From Chara braunii (Eukaryota > Streptophyta > Charophyceae > Charales > Characeae), in the NCBI GenBank assembly GCA_003427395.1, contig BFEA01000364.1, forward strand, positions 1,568,306-1,600,086: a DNA stretch of 31,781 nt, read 5' to 3'. The translations under genes and the position numbers were made by a program. This document shows positions 9,976 through 19,524 of the stretch, in pieces (within the stretch, counting starts at the first letter, position 1; the number at the start of each line of letters is the position of its first letter). The notes under the pieces are model-generated. The model ran no database searches. It was not told where the DNA came from and saw only the letters and a program-made list of their open reading frames with translations.

Positions 9976-10690
9976 GCCAGAATATCGTCCATATACACCA
10001 TGACACAAACATTTACCATTCCTTGTGTCTGCCGGGTGTTGTTAACGAAATTCTGAAAAGTCACGTTCATCGCTATTATTGAACGTAGCCGGAGGCCCGG
10101 AGCGTTGCAAATTCTTATAGGACATCGAACCCATTGCCACGTGCCTTCAAACAATACGAATGCCGTTTTAGGACGATCCTCTTCCTTGACCAATACGTGG
10201 TGGAACCCGTAGCGGATGTCGAACTTGCTAAAATAGTTAGCACACTCAATCACACCCAGCAAATCATCAATCGGAGGGAGGGGGTACACATCTTTGATCG
10301 TGATATCATCCAATTTTCGGTAATCGATGCAAATGCGAATGGATCTGGTCTTTTTAGGGACTACAACCACGGGGACAGACCATGGTCCTGTAGCGGGCTC
10401 AATCCATTTGTTGGCCTCGAGTTCCCTTATCCGCTTCAAAGTCGTTCGTCTTTTAACCAACGAATATCGATACGGTTTGCAGTGAATCGGCGGGTGGGTG
10501 TCAATCTCGATCTCGTGATGTATGACTAGGGACAGTCCGATGTCCGCATCCTCTACACAAATTGCGTCCTGATATTCTGTGTTAGAAATGATTTCGTATA
10601 TTTTATCTAGCACATACTCCGGCACGTGAAGCTTATAGTGACTGTCCTGTATCACGACCGGTAACTGTTTCATCTGGGTACTTGGGGTGC
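9976..10690 (-). pseudogene. Reverse transcriptase N-terminal and catalytic part (Ty3/gypsy)
   Basis: Recognisable RT blocks occur in order: HHEIEIDTHPPIHCKPYRYS, ELEANKWIEPATGPWSVPVV, VPKKTRSIRICIDYRKLD, DVYPLPPIDDLL, FSKFDIRYGFHHV (motif A Asp present), DRPKTAF, WVRCPIRICNAP, and VYMDDIL (the YMDD catalytic box). After CNAP the peptide GLRLRSII replaces the usual TFQR-type string and is slightly longer, a pair of compensating indels that keep the frame. The fragment is cut directly after YMDDIL by the small transposon. Catalytic residues are intact, so most damage is recent or structural. Confidence 0.88.
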
Positions 10691-11702
10691 ACAGAGCTAC
10701 GTTCTCCATTGCCGCCGACGGGAGATCGCTTGCTGCAGCTCCGATTGGTCGACGATCCTGCCTACGCGCGTGCTGGATTTCGGCAGTACGACGCTCGGAG
10801 GGACGGCAGGTGGTGGAAGTCCGCTGGTGATAGCGACGAAGTACTCTCTCGTATCGTGGACGATGTTGTACAATAGCTTTGTCATCGACCCAAAGGACAG
10901 CACGATCGATGAGGTCTTTTGTCATCACACTCCTACGTACCCGGCTTGAACCGGGCTCGCCGGCCTCCCGATCGCCTTTTTTCTCGCCACGCGCCTCCTC
11001 TCCCGCCGTCGCCACAATTGATTCCTCCTCCCTCGCCATCGCAACGGCGGCCACAGTGCCTGAACCACCCTCCCCCGCAGCAGCTGCCTCCTCGGCCCCA
11101 ACTGCGCGCGCGTCTGCCACGGCTTCCCCCTCACCGCCGCGTTGGACGGACCCTCCATCACCACCCTCGTTGCGCTGATGTGGCTGAGACGGCGTGGCGG
11201 GCAGCGTACCCGAGACAAGCCTTTCGTTTGCAGCAGCGCGTGCCATCACCGCCGGCAGTGGGGTCGTCGTTGTACGAATGCGAATGCGACGTCTCTCCAA
11301 GGGCTCGTCATCATCGCCACCAAGATCGACGACGGGAGCCTTCTCTGTCCGCGTTTCGCGGCCACGCAGCTGCTACGCCTCGGGTGGACGGGTCAGCATC
11401 CTCTGCGAAGCGGTGTGATCAGAAGAGCGTTGCCGACCGCTCTTGCGTACTTCAGACGTGGTCGCCTCTGCCTGCTCCTCCTCCGTCGTGAACTCTTCGT
11501 CGTGGTCCCCTTCTGCTGCTGCCGCCCAACCTTGCGCTCCACGACGAGGCACCCTTTCTAACGCATCTTCTGAACGCACCCTCTTCGCTTTCGGGGCCTG
11601 CCGCCGACCTCTTCCCTGCCCTTGGCTGTCGTCAGAGACTATGTCGCGCTTCTTCCCACAGGTGTTCCCTCGCGAAGACATGTTTCGTGGCGACCTCTGC
11701 AA
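10691..11702 (-). pseudogene. N-terminal polyprotein region of the retroelement
   Basis: The frame from 11702 is continuous with RT except for a TAG at 11373-11375. A plausible start is the ATG at about 11681 (MSSRGNTCGKKRDIVSDD). The content is charged, Ala/Gly/Glu-rich and low in complexity. Between about 10900 and 10720 the better coding frame is a different one (MTKLLYNIVHDTREYFVAI, then LPPPAVPPSV), after which the RT frame resumes at PSAAMENV. Two opposite frameshifts are therefore likely. No CCHC knuckle or D-S/T-G protease motif is visible. It occupies the gag/protease position only by location. Confidence 0.5.
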
Positions 11703-12718
11703 GCGAGCTTGGCAGCGTGATCAGATGAGCGGGAAGTGTGGCCGACCTGGCGAGAAATATGTCTCCCAGAAATATGTGTCCCGTGAAATATGTCTCTCGT
11801 GCAGCTGTGGTGTGACGACGACGACGTGCACGTGGTAGACATAAGATCTGTCCTCCGCGGGAAGAAGGCGTGATGAAGACGAATACCCCCGCGACGCAGA
11901 AGATCTGTCCTCTGTGGGAAGAAGACGACGAGGTGGACATGGTAGACAGAAGGACGAAGACCCCGGCGAAAGTACTCGACGGAGAAAAGACTGGCGGCGA
12001 GAAGAATAGAAGAGCGACGATCACAGCGATCCGAGGAGAGATGATTCACGGGCGACGTCGGCGTGGTGGACAGAAGGATGCGCGCATTCCGAAGATTGTG
12101 CAGGAGACGAGATGGCTAGAATGGCGTCGGCAGTGGTCGTCCAAGGAACTGAAGTTGTCCGCGCAGAGTGAGCGACATTTATCCGCGGCGAGAGGCTTGT
12201 ACCACTTCCACGTCGTTGCGGGCGGTTTGCAGCAGGTGCGGGGGGCTTCTGTACTGGAGACACCTTTATGCGGACGACATACAGGCGGGTTGGGATGCGC
12301 AAGACTTAAGTAGTCTCTCGCAGATGGACTGCCCGCGACGTCGCTTCTCTATGGCGGGAAACAACATCGTTGACAGTGGCATGTGCGACCGCCCTGCCCA
12401 CACTGGCGTGTCATTTCGATCCTCCCCAAGGCGCGAAAAGACCCTTCAACGTCCGTGGCGACGCGCGTCAATTCACTCACCAGGTACCGAACCTCCGGCG
12501 ACCCCATCGCATCTCCCGCTCGCAGCCACCAAACACCCCTGCACCCCCAGCCCCCCCCCCCCCCCCCCCCTCCTCCCCCCCCCCCCCCCCCCCCCCCGCC
12601 CCGACCCTGCCCCCAACCCCTCCGTTGCCAGCCACCCCCGGCCCCGCACCCCGCTCCGCCCCGGCCCAGCCCCCGCGCCCGCCAAAACCCGGGTTCACGA
12701 GGGTGGGCTGTAGCCCCG
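11703..12718. other. Upstream flank of the retroelement with short tandem repeats
   Basis: Three tandem copies of a 16-bp GAAATATGTCTCCC-type unit lie at about 11754-11800. A direct repeat AAGATCTGTCCTCYGYGGGA occurs at about 11843 and 11899. A C-rich low-complexity tract covers 12549-12600. A minus-strand peptide near 12500-12370 is open but not recognised. No LTR boundary or primer-binding site was found. Confidence 0.5.
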
Positions 12719-13019
12719 NNNNNNNNNNNNNNNNNNNNNNNNNNNNNNNNNNNNNNNNNNNNNNNNNNNNNNNNNNNNNNNNNNNNNNNNNNNNNNNNNN
12801 NNNNNNNNNNNNNNNNNNNNNNNNNNNNNNNNNNNNNNNNNNNNNNNNNNNNNNNNNNNNNNNNNNNNNNNNNNNNNNNNNNNNNNNNNNNNNNNNNNNN
12901 NNNNNNNNNNNNNNNNNNNNNNNNNNNNNNNNNNNNNNNNNNNNNNNNNNNNNNNNNNNNNNNNNNNNNNNNNNNNNNNNNNNNNNNNNNNNNNNNNNNN
13001 NNNNNNNNNNNNNNNNNNN
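12719..13019. other. Assembly gap (301 N)
   Basis: Run of N. It hides the 3' end of the trihelix-type gene fragment that enters it from 13020. Confidence 1.
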
Positions 13020-13480
13020 ATGGCGGCAACGATCTCCATAAGCGCGTGGCACATCATCCTCTGCGTCTCATCGGATGCCGTATAGTGCGCTTTCTGGACT
13101 GCAACTTCCTGCTCCTGTATGTTGCATTGCCTCGTGAATATGCTGCATTGCCGCTTGCTAGACGATTCGATCGTCGACGACATCAGTTCGCCATGGCGGT
13201 CCATGACATCAGCAATCGACTCCAACGCCTGTTGACGCGCATTCTTCCGCTTCCCGCCTCCAGCCTTGCTGGCTGCATTGTTGTCGGAGTCCCTCGTAGT
13301 AAAACGTTCTTCAGGGAAGCCTTCACCTGTGCCCTCACTACCAACAGACTCCCCAGCACCCACTCCTCGTCTGGGCAGCTGCACCCCATCTGGACTTGCG
13401 GTGTCGACGATGTTGGGAGGGAAAATTGTGTGGCTGCCCACCATGCCTGCGTGGATCTCGTTGTACAACGCCCTCTGCAT
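13020..13480 (-). pseudogene. Trihelix-type protein, C-terminal half
   Basis: From the edge of the large insertion the minus frame reads MQRALYNEIHAGM, HTIFPPNIVDT, an acidic/Gly-rich linker, then the basic KRKNARQQALESIADVMDRH and a long amphipathic stretch ending in ETQRMMCHALMEIV at the gap. Basic-then-helical tails of this kind follow Myb/SANT-like trihelix domains in plant proteins and may serve dimerisation. Order, strand and phase match the N-terminal half at 20388-21518. That half ends with codon CGG within CCGG, and this half starts with CCGG directly before ATG. Joining them would keep one frame, Phe-Arg-Met-Gln. The stop codon lies in the gap. Confidence 0.7.
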
Positions 13481-13484
13481 CCGG

Positions 13485-14460
13485 TGTCGAGCGCATCGGT
13501 CCGGCACCGCACGTAGCAGCGCGGGACCCTCTTGGCCGCGTCACGCAGGAGTTGGACCAACCTCGTCACGAACACATAAGTGAAGCTTCCTTAGGCCGCT
13601 CCAGCCGAGCGCGCCAACCATTTCTCTCGCGAGCCCCTACGACAGGATAGGGCCTACGCAAGGCACAACTTACCTCCACTTTACGGGAGTTGTCACCTCC
13701 CTTCGGTGGGCGTATCCCCGCCGAGCTACCAGTCCACAGTACGAAAGCTGATCAGTTGCAATCGCAGAGGTGGACTAGCCGAGGGCGTTTCTCGTTCGCT
13801 GTAGCATAGGGGGTACGCACGGTAATACGCCTCCGTCGGACCCGTACGCGAACCGACATCTTGGGGGGTTGATGTCGTAAGCGTGGCTCGTCATCGGTTG
13901 ACTAGGACGCATCCCACACACCACGCGCACACCACTTTACGAATCAAAAAAAAAAAAACACACACACACACACATACGAAACGATACAACACAAACAACG
14001 CGACAACGCTCCTAGCCCTTCGTTAGCCAACCCATAACTCTCCGATGCGGAAATCGGATAGGCGTCACGCGCGAGACTTAGTATAAAACCGTGTGGACGC
14101 GGGGCTACCTCATATCGACTCGCATTGCAAGCGCACGCAGGCAGTCGCAATGATAGCGTACTATGTAGTACCCATACTCACGCGGTCCTCGTTAATCTCG
14201 AGGGTCGCATTCGACACTCAAGTGTCGACTGACACGCGCCTTGAGGGTTAATCTCTCGACGTTGGACAACCGCCATGCGTGGTTGAATATCACACACCCT
14301 CTTCTGCACTCTGTGTAGAGTGGGTGGTACACAGGTTCGTACCTGTGGTGGCAGTCGTTTCTTACTGCCCTGAAGATGAGCCTTATTCCAGGCCTGGAGA
14401 GAAGTCAAGGGGTTTGACTTTGACGGCTGCCATGGACTACAACGTCCAACTGTAAAAATT
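13485..14460 (+). repeat. Left conserved block of the large element, copy A
   Basis: About 975 bases align along their length with 28948-29880 (copy B), with scattered substitutions and small indels. Especially similar stretches include CTCGCGAGCCCCTACGACAG at about 13628 and 29092 and the following 200 bases. Read on the minus strand, both copies keep an AG-GTAAGT splice-donor-like string (plus-strand ACTTACCT near 13668 and 29134) and end in a peptide RCRTDALDT at the element edge. A short A run and CA microsatellite (13946-13974) is specific to copy A. Confidence 0.85.
14060..14455 (+). ncRNA. TATA-led structured domain, copy A (candidate RNA)
   Basis: A TATAAAA box at 14082-14088 is followed by a chain of short inverted repeats: GTACTA/TAGTAC at 14158-14171, GACACT/AGTGTC at 14213-14226, CACT/AGTG around a TGTGTAG loop at 14307-14322, and CACAGGT/ACCTGTG at 14330-14347. 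GTTGGAC near 14258 and GTCCAAC near 14446 could close the domain. The homologous domain in copy B has different bases in several arms but still pairs. This supports a transcribed structured RNA or selected DNA hairpins. No known RNA family is recognised and transcription is unproven. Confidence 0.45.
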
Positions 14461-15185
14461 AACAAGCAAAATCACCCGATAAATAAACAGGCATCCCAAT
14501 ATCCATATATCAATTCAGGACTCGAGATAACAATAAAAAAAAAGGGGAAGCATAAACCCATCAGGTATGCAGATCGTGCGACACATGGTTGTCATTTTCA
14601 CTGCTTCCAAAGTATGACCCATATACCAAGCTTCAAAATACTGACCTGCATAAAACATAGGCACACACAATAGCCACATTTCCCTACACCAATATGGTCA
14701 ACTTTGTAGTTCCTCGTAACTCCCACCATGCCCCACATACTCAAGCCCCAGTCATAGTCAAAATCTTCATAAATCTCACAAGTTCTTTATAATGGTGATT
14801 TAAAAGAAACTCAGTTAAAACCCTTAAAGAAAACATATTAAATCACAGGGCTAAGGCAATTCAGCATGGTTGAGGTACAAGCATAAGCAAAGTTGTGCCG
14901 TGAGCGGACAAGTCAGCGATCAACCAACCGACCTGTTATCAGTGATAACAGAAAATGATCCTCGTAGGATCAAGCTGAAACTAGTCCAAATCCTAGGTCA
15001 AACGATAAAAAAGACCTGTAACACAAGACAGGTCAACGCCCAGATTAAAATCATAAGCCCCTGGAGAACAATCCCCATACCACAATCTTTCTTAAAGCCT
15101 CTCCTAATAGCTAAGCCTAAGTCTACCTCTAGGCCAACGCCCAAAGAAAGGTAGACTCCTGACATAATCTACCCTATCCAGGGTG
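14461..15185. other. AT-rich stretch of the large element
   Basis: No gene seen. From about 14815 the sequence aligns again with copy B (from about 30885), including the conserved palindrome and the strings GACCTGTAACA and AGGTCAA. Between 14461 and 14815 the two copies are hard to align by eye. Confidence 0.5.
14933..14951. repeat. Conserved 19-bp palindrome, copy A
   Basis: CTGTTATCAGTGATAACAG: perfect 9-bp arms around one central base, in a region otherwise diverged from copy B, where the same 19 bases occur at 30978-30996. It could be a protein-binding site or a hairpin. Confidence 0.85.
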
Positions 15186-15189
15186 GATT

Positions 15190-15840
15190 ACCAGAATGGC
15201 CACCTATCGAAATATAATCTAACTCCTTTAAACTAAGAAAATTTCGGCAGCGCTTCTCGTAGGAAAAGTGTCTTTTCAGAATTTATATCAGCCCAAATAT
15301 GAAAGCAGAAATAAACTCCAACTCTAGAAAGTCAAATTTTGTCTAACTTTCTGAATTAGTAAAAATTTGGCCAGCACTCTCTTTAGTAAATGAGACTTCC
15401 CAGATTTATACTATCTCATATTCGAACTAAGAATAACTTCAGTTCATGTCAAGATAAAATTTAACAACTGCTTAGATTTGTAGAAATTTCGGCAGCACTC
15501 CCTCTAGAAAAGTGCTATTCCAAAATTTATACAAGGCTAAGTTTAGAACTTGAAACTAACTTTGACTTCTCAAAGCCCAATTTTGTCTAACTCCCTTAAT
15601 TAGCAAAAATTTGGGCGGCACTCCTTTTAAAAAAAGGAGACTTTCCAGATTTTTACTAGGTCAGATATAAAAAAAAGACAAGTTGAACTTTGACAAGTCA
15701 AAAATTGACTAACTCCTTGGATTTGTAGAAATTTCGACAGCGCTTCCCGTAGAGAAAATAGCTTGTGAAGATTTATACAAAGTCAAGTATAAGAAAAAAT
15801 CCCAGAAAATGCAAGAATTCACCTAAGTAAAAAAACTTAG
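15190..15840. repeat. 122-bp tandem repeat array, copy A
   Basis: Five diverged units, with AATTTCGGCAGC-like landmarks at about 15240, 15364, 15485, 15608 and 15730 (spacing 121-124). Each unit continues with a GCWCTCCCTYTAGAAAA-like string and TTCCAGATTTATACTA. The array recurs in copy B, so it is part of the element. No open frame spans it. Confidence 0.85.
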
Positions 15841-16071
15841 CTCTAAAAATGCAGGAATTGAAACTAACTTCTATAGCTCTAGCACGTGGCGAGCAACTAA
15901 AGCAACTACCTATCAAACTGAAACTTAGACCAAGTAGTAAACTCACTCAGTCACATGCAAACCAAACCACAAAGGTAAGTACTCTCACCAGCCCCAAGTT
16001 CATTCCATATAGATAGTTTATGAATCTTTTAAGTCCTTGAACCCTTATTTCCCTCTTTCATAAGATATAGG

Positions 16072-16755
16072 GCTGGACCATTCGCCATGGAAACAATGCC
16101 CAGCTTGCGTTTAAGATATACACGAACAGGTTGCACAACTACTTCTCTCTTCTTTTGAGCATATGACTTGGTCATTCGCTATGGAAACAATGCCTAGCCG
16201 CCCTGAGCCGTTCAATATCCAAAATTTAGTATTTCTCTGACTTTTTTTTTCAAAAAGGAGAGCAAATATGGGCAGGGGACTGAACCATTCGCCATGGAAA
16301 CAATGTTCAACTTGCCGAGATTATTTCCATTTATACTTCGTATTTTTTTCTTTCTCTTCTTGATGATATGGCTTAACGCTGGACCATTCACCATGGAAAC
16401 AATGCCCAGCTGCTAGTTCACATGCAAATATACATAAAGTATTTTTCCTTTATACTCAGTTTAAGTTATGTGAGTGGTTTTCATGCTAAACCATTCACCA
16501 TGGAAACGATGATTAGCCTTAGACCAGAAATCCTCCCTCAAAATAAGCAAGAACTTAAACTCCTTCATCAGGCAAACCCCCAGAGTTAATTAGAGCAACT
16601 AGGTCATTCACCATGAAAACAATGCCTAGTTCCACAGAAAACAAGTGAATAAACCCAACAACCAAGCCATGCACCATGAAAATAATGCCTGGTCCTTCAT
16701 AAAACAGTCAAATAAACACAGCCCTGAGCCATTTACCATGGAAACAATGCTCAGG
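16072..16755 (+). repeat. Array of eight hairpin repeats with compensatory stems
   Basis: Eight copies of a core CATT-CRCCATGGAAAC-AATG lie at 16072, 16167, 16280, 16378, 16485, 16598, 16661 and 16723, spaced 61 to 114 bases apart with unrelated sequence between. Each core is enclosed by inverted arms whose sequence differs between copies yet pairs: GCTGG/CCAGC, GCTAA/TTAGC, ACTAGG/CCTAGT, CCTGAG/CTCAGG, TGAA/TTCA. Copy 5 even has GATG opposite CATT (a G-T wobble). Spacings are not multiples of three, so the repeated peptide readable on the minus strand is not a coding signal. Confidence 0.9.
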
Positions 16756-18000
16756 CTTTGGTCGACCCTTCCAAACGCATGCAAGACTACCTTCCTCTCA
16801 CCTTCCCCCAGTTTATCCCTTTGTCTGCTTTCAACCAAAACAAAGAAGAAAATTGGGCTTCACTCTCACACGTTTCTTCCATTCAGTCTGATTGGGTCCT
16901 GAAGAGAAAGCAAAAACCATAGGGACAACCTCATGCATACAACAGTCATGCTGCGGAGGGATAAAAAAACATGGGTGGTAGTAGGTTGTACATATGAAAA
17001 TGGTTTACCTGACGATTCCCTGCCTCCAGAACTCCTCATGAGTTCCGGCAGAGCTCCCGCAATCGGTGGGGCGAACCTCCCACAGAGGCCTTGGCGCGGA
17101 TTACGGGTTGCAATCCCGCCTGCCGCCTTCCTCTCAGCACGGAGAGACTAGACAGAGTAAGAAAGGCAGAAGGAGAATCATTAAGTCTCTCAGATACAAG
17201 AGGGGTGCTCTCAGACTCGCAGGAGAGGGCCTTGTTATCTTGACGCGCCTGAGGGCCCCGCAATGGTGCCCAAGTAACAACCGCTTGGTCAATCTTCAGT
17301 CAGACCGTCGATGTCAACCTCTTGGTGACTTCTCAGCTCGCAACACCGTCTCCCTTGCAGCTCAACCACTCCCTTTACATCACACCCCCCTCCCTACCAA
17401 TGCCCAACAATAGCAACACTAATCTCTCTCAGCAGCAGCAACCGTAGCGAATGCTAATGCCAAATCTGCAGACCGCCGGCCCCGCAAACTGCCTACTTTG
17501 CAGGCTGCCGACCCCGCAGACTGCCGCCAACCCAGGTGCGTGCCCCTTTCCTGCTCACCCTTCATACTCTCTCACTCTCCCTGTCGTTGTCTTGTGCGCA
17601 GGTACAAGTTGCCTCTCCAAAGCGCCGCTAGGACGAACTCCCTTCCTCCTTGCTCACTTCGACCTCTAAGCTTGTGCAGACTGCCTTGCACGAGTCTGTC
17701 GCAGCACTTTCGCGTGGCCTAATGCAGGAGTGAATCGCTGACTTGGCGTTGTACCTTAACTTGCACCGCCCCACAGTACTGGCTTGCCCTTCCTGGCGGG
17801 CCTGGGTGCTCACTGTCCCACATGGCACTTGCCTGACGGGGCCTGGACTGTCTAGACTACGCCGTTGACTGTATGGGGATATACCACCGACTCACACGGG
17901 CGACCCTCGCGACTGGCCCCTGTAAGTGGGAGGTCCCAGTCACACCGAATAAAAAGCAAAAATAAAAGAAAAAACGAAAACAACAAAAGTAAACGAACGA
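16756..18000. other. Interior of the large element, no gene recognised
   Basis: Mixed-composition DNA with small open frames on both strands and no motifs. A short GC-rich repeat of about 50 bases (GCAGACYGCCG-type units) occurs at about 17466-17528. A C/T-rich tract lies around 17540-17600. I see nothing else to annotate. Confidence 0.4.
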
Positions 18001-18011
18001 ATACAAATGAG

Positions 18012-18046
18012 GATGTATCTTCCGCCAGAATACGGAAAGATACATC
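18012..18046 (+). repeat. Hairpin repeat, member 1
   Basis: GATGTATCTTCCG at 18012-18024 pairs with CGGAAAGATACATC at 18033-18046 with one bulged base. It shares flank and loop pattern (ATCTTCC, two bases, CAGAA) with the hairpin at 18597-18639, while the outer stem differs and still pairs. Confidence 0.75.
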
Positions 18047-18182
18047 TCCACGTGCTCGTAGTCCTTAATGATTGTCACGCAGCCCCACCTCGTTCGTACC
18101 GGCCAAACCTCTTCCCAAATGGACACTCCGACGCAATCACCTGATTCGCAGCCATAAAAAAAAAAACGAAATCGATCCTTCT

Positions 18183-18212
18183 CTCGCTCCGTTTCACTAG
18201 GAAACGAGCGAG
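18183..18212 (+). repeat. 12-bp hairpin
   Basis: CTCGCTCCGTTTC pairs with GAAACGAGCGAG with one bulged C around a 5-base loop. It lies between the two related hairpins at 18012 and 18597. No known role. Confidence 0.75.
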
Positions 18213-18375
18213 TTGTTTAACTTTCGCCTCCTGCAATGTCAGCTTCCACGATCGCTTCCTCCACGCACCTCGTTTTCACTTTCATCTCCTTCTACACTAA
18301 CTTTCTCTTAAAACTAACCTCATAACTAGATTCGCCCCATCAATAATGCCCAGAATCCGTTCTTCTCCCGCCAGG

Positions 18376-19260
18376 ATCTGATGGGAATCGAGCGAACTAC
18401 GGGTTCTCCCCTCCTCCACTTTCACCGGATGCACCCCGACGCGGTTCGTGTCCGGATTCATTCACACCTTGCGCTACTTCCCGCTGCTGTCTCAACGCCC
18501 GTCTCTTGTCTGTCTCCCTGCACAGTCTTCTCCCCGCTGTCTGCCTTAGTACGTCCCCTCACCTACCTTTATATCACGTCCATTCCAATATGCAAATAAG
18601 AATGAATCTTCCTTCAGAAAATGGGTAGGTTCATTCTTACTCCCGCAATCGTTGCCGCTTCCGCGCCTGGCCCGTCCTGCCCCGCGCAACACTTTCACTA
18701 CTAACCACCTAATCCACTAACTCGTTGTCTAATCTAACGTCACCAGCGTGATCGCCTGGGGCAAAAACCCCCAACTGAAGTTCTCTCCTGCCCGTTTTCG
18801 GGCGCGATCCCCGTTTCCTCATTTCTCTCCCCCCCTCTTCTTTCCGCCATAGCTCCCGACATCCCTCAGCGCAACACTCTTCCCTTTTTACTCTCAGCCC
18901 ACTACTCTAACGCCCATACCGTCGGTACCATCACCTTCGCAATAGCCGAGAACCCCCGTTTATGGTCTTCCCTCGTCCGAATTCGCCAAGAATCGGACGA
19001 GCTATCACTTTCCCAGTCCGCCATGTCCATTCCTCCTTTTCTCGAATGTACCCGGTGCAATTTCACGCCCAGATTCATTCCTCCCATCCCTTGCTCTAGT
19101 CACCGCGTCCGCCTCTGCACCCGTCGCCTCTCGCTCCCGATCGCACTTCGCACAGACGGGCGCCCAAACCCGCTTTACTCCGGCTGAACCCGCCATAGCT
19201 ACTCCTGCCCCCCCTCACTTACCTTCGGATGCACCCGACACGATCTCCATCCGGGTTCAT
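18376..19260. repeat. Degenerate hairpin-bearing repeats
   Basis: Three loosely related units occur near 18425, 19040 and 19216, each ending in a GATTCATTC or GGTTCATTC string and each with a short stem (CCGGA/TCCGG, GAATG/CATTC, CGGATG/CATCCG). A GAATCGRRCGARCTA string at about 18383 and 18990 suggests a tandem period near 600 bases. The resemblance is weak and judged by eye. Confidence 0.4.
18597..18639 (+). repeat. Hairpin repeat, member 2
   Basis: TAAGAATGAATCTTCC at 18597-18612 pairs with GGTAGGTTCATTCTTA at 18624-18639 (14 of 16 pairs). It is homologous to the hairpin at 18012 by its flank (ATRYAAAT) and loop. The outer stem is GAATG/CATTC here against GATGT/ACATC there. Confidence 0.7.
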
Positions 19261-19524
19261 TCGCTTCTTCGTGTGTTCACACCCCGCCTGTCGTTGTTCC
19301 CTGCCTCGCTGCTGCGTCCGCCGACTTGGTCTGTCACTCTCTTACTAGCACATCCCGCCCCGCTGCGCTATCTGCCCACTTCCTGCGCATGCACCTGGCG
19401 CCTCTCCCGACCGGGTTGCTCCCTCTTTTTCCCTTTTTTTCTTTCCTTGGTTGCCTTGTCGCTCCGCCCCCGGTCGATGCTCCGCTGTGTGATAATGCAA
19501 ACACCACAACGGGTGTCGTTCTAC

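Larger units (their letters stand above)
5592..11702 (-). mobile_element. Degenerate Ty3/gypsy-type retrotransposon polyprotein
   Basis: On the minus strand, from 11702 down to 5592, a chain of reading frames carries the Ty3/gypsy order: an N-terminal low-complexity region, reverse transcriptase, RNase H, then an integrase-type zinc-binding region. The frame holding RT C-terminus, RNase H, zinc finger and integrase N-terminus is continuous from 9537 to 7963 apart from stops. Two transposon-like insertions split it, at 6691-7583 and about 9513-9975. I found no LTRs, primer-binding site, gag zinc knuckle, clear protease active site or integrase DDE core. It is dead as an autonomous element. Confidence 0.82.

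Noticed and set aside
12349-13052. Long open frames across the N gap
   Set aside because: Most codons are N. Only the trihelix-type frame beyond 13020 has independent support.
14370-14376. CTGAAGA as a hammerhead ribozyme core (CUGANGA)
   Set aside because: The GAAA box and stems are missing at the needed positions, and the homologous part of copy B lacks this stretch entirely.
15190-16755. CRISPR-like array
   Set aside because: Repeat units are long, diverged and unevenly spaced in AT-rich eukaryotic DNA, with no cas genes nearby.
16212-16838. Repeated IVSMVNGS-like peptide on the minus strand as a protein repeat
   Set aside because: It is simply the hairpin core read as codons. Unit spacings are not multiples of three and stops lie between units.
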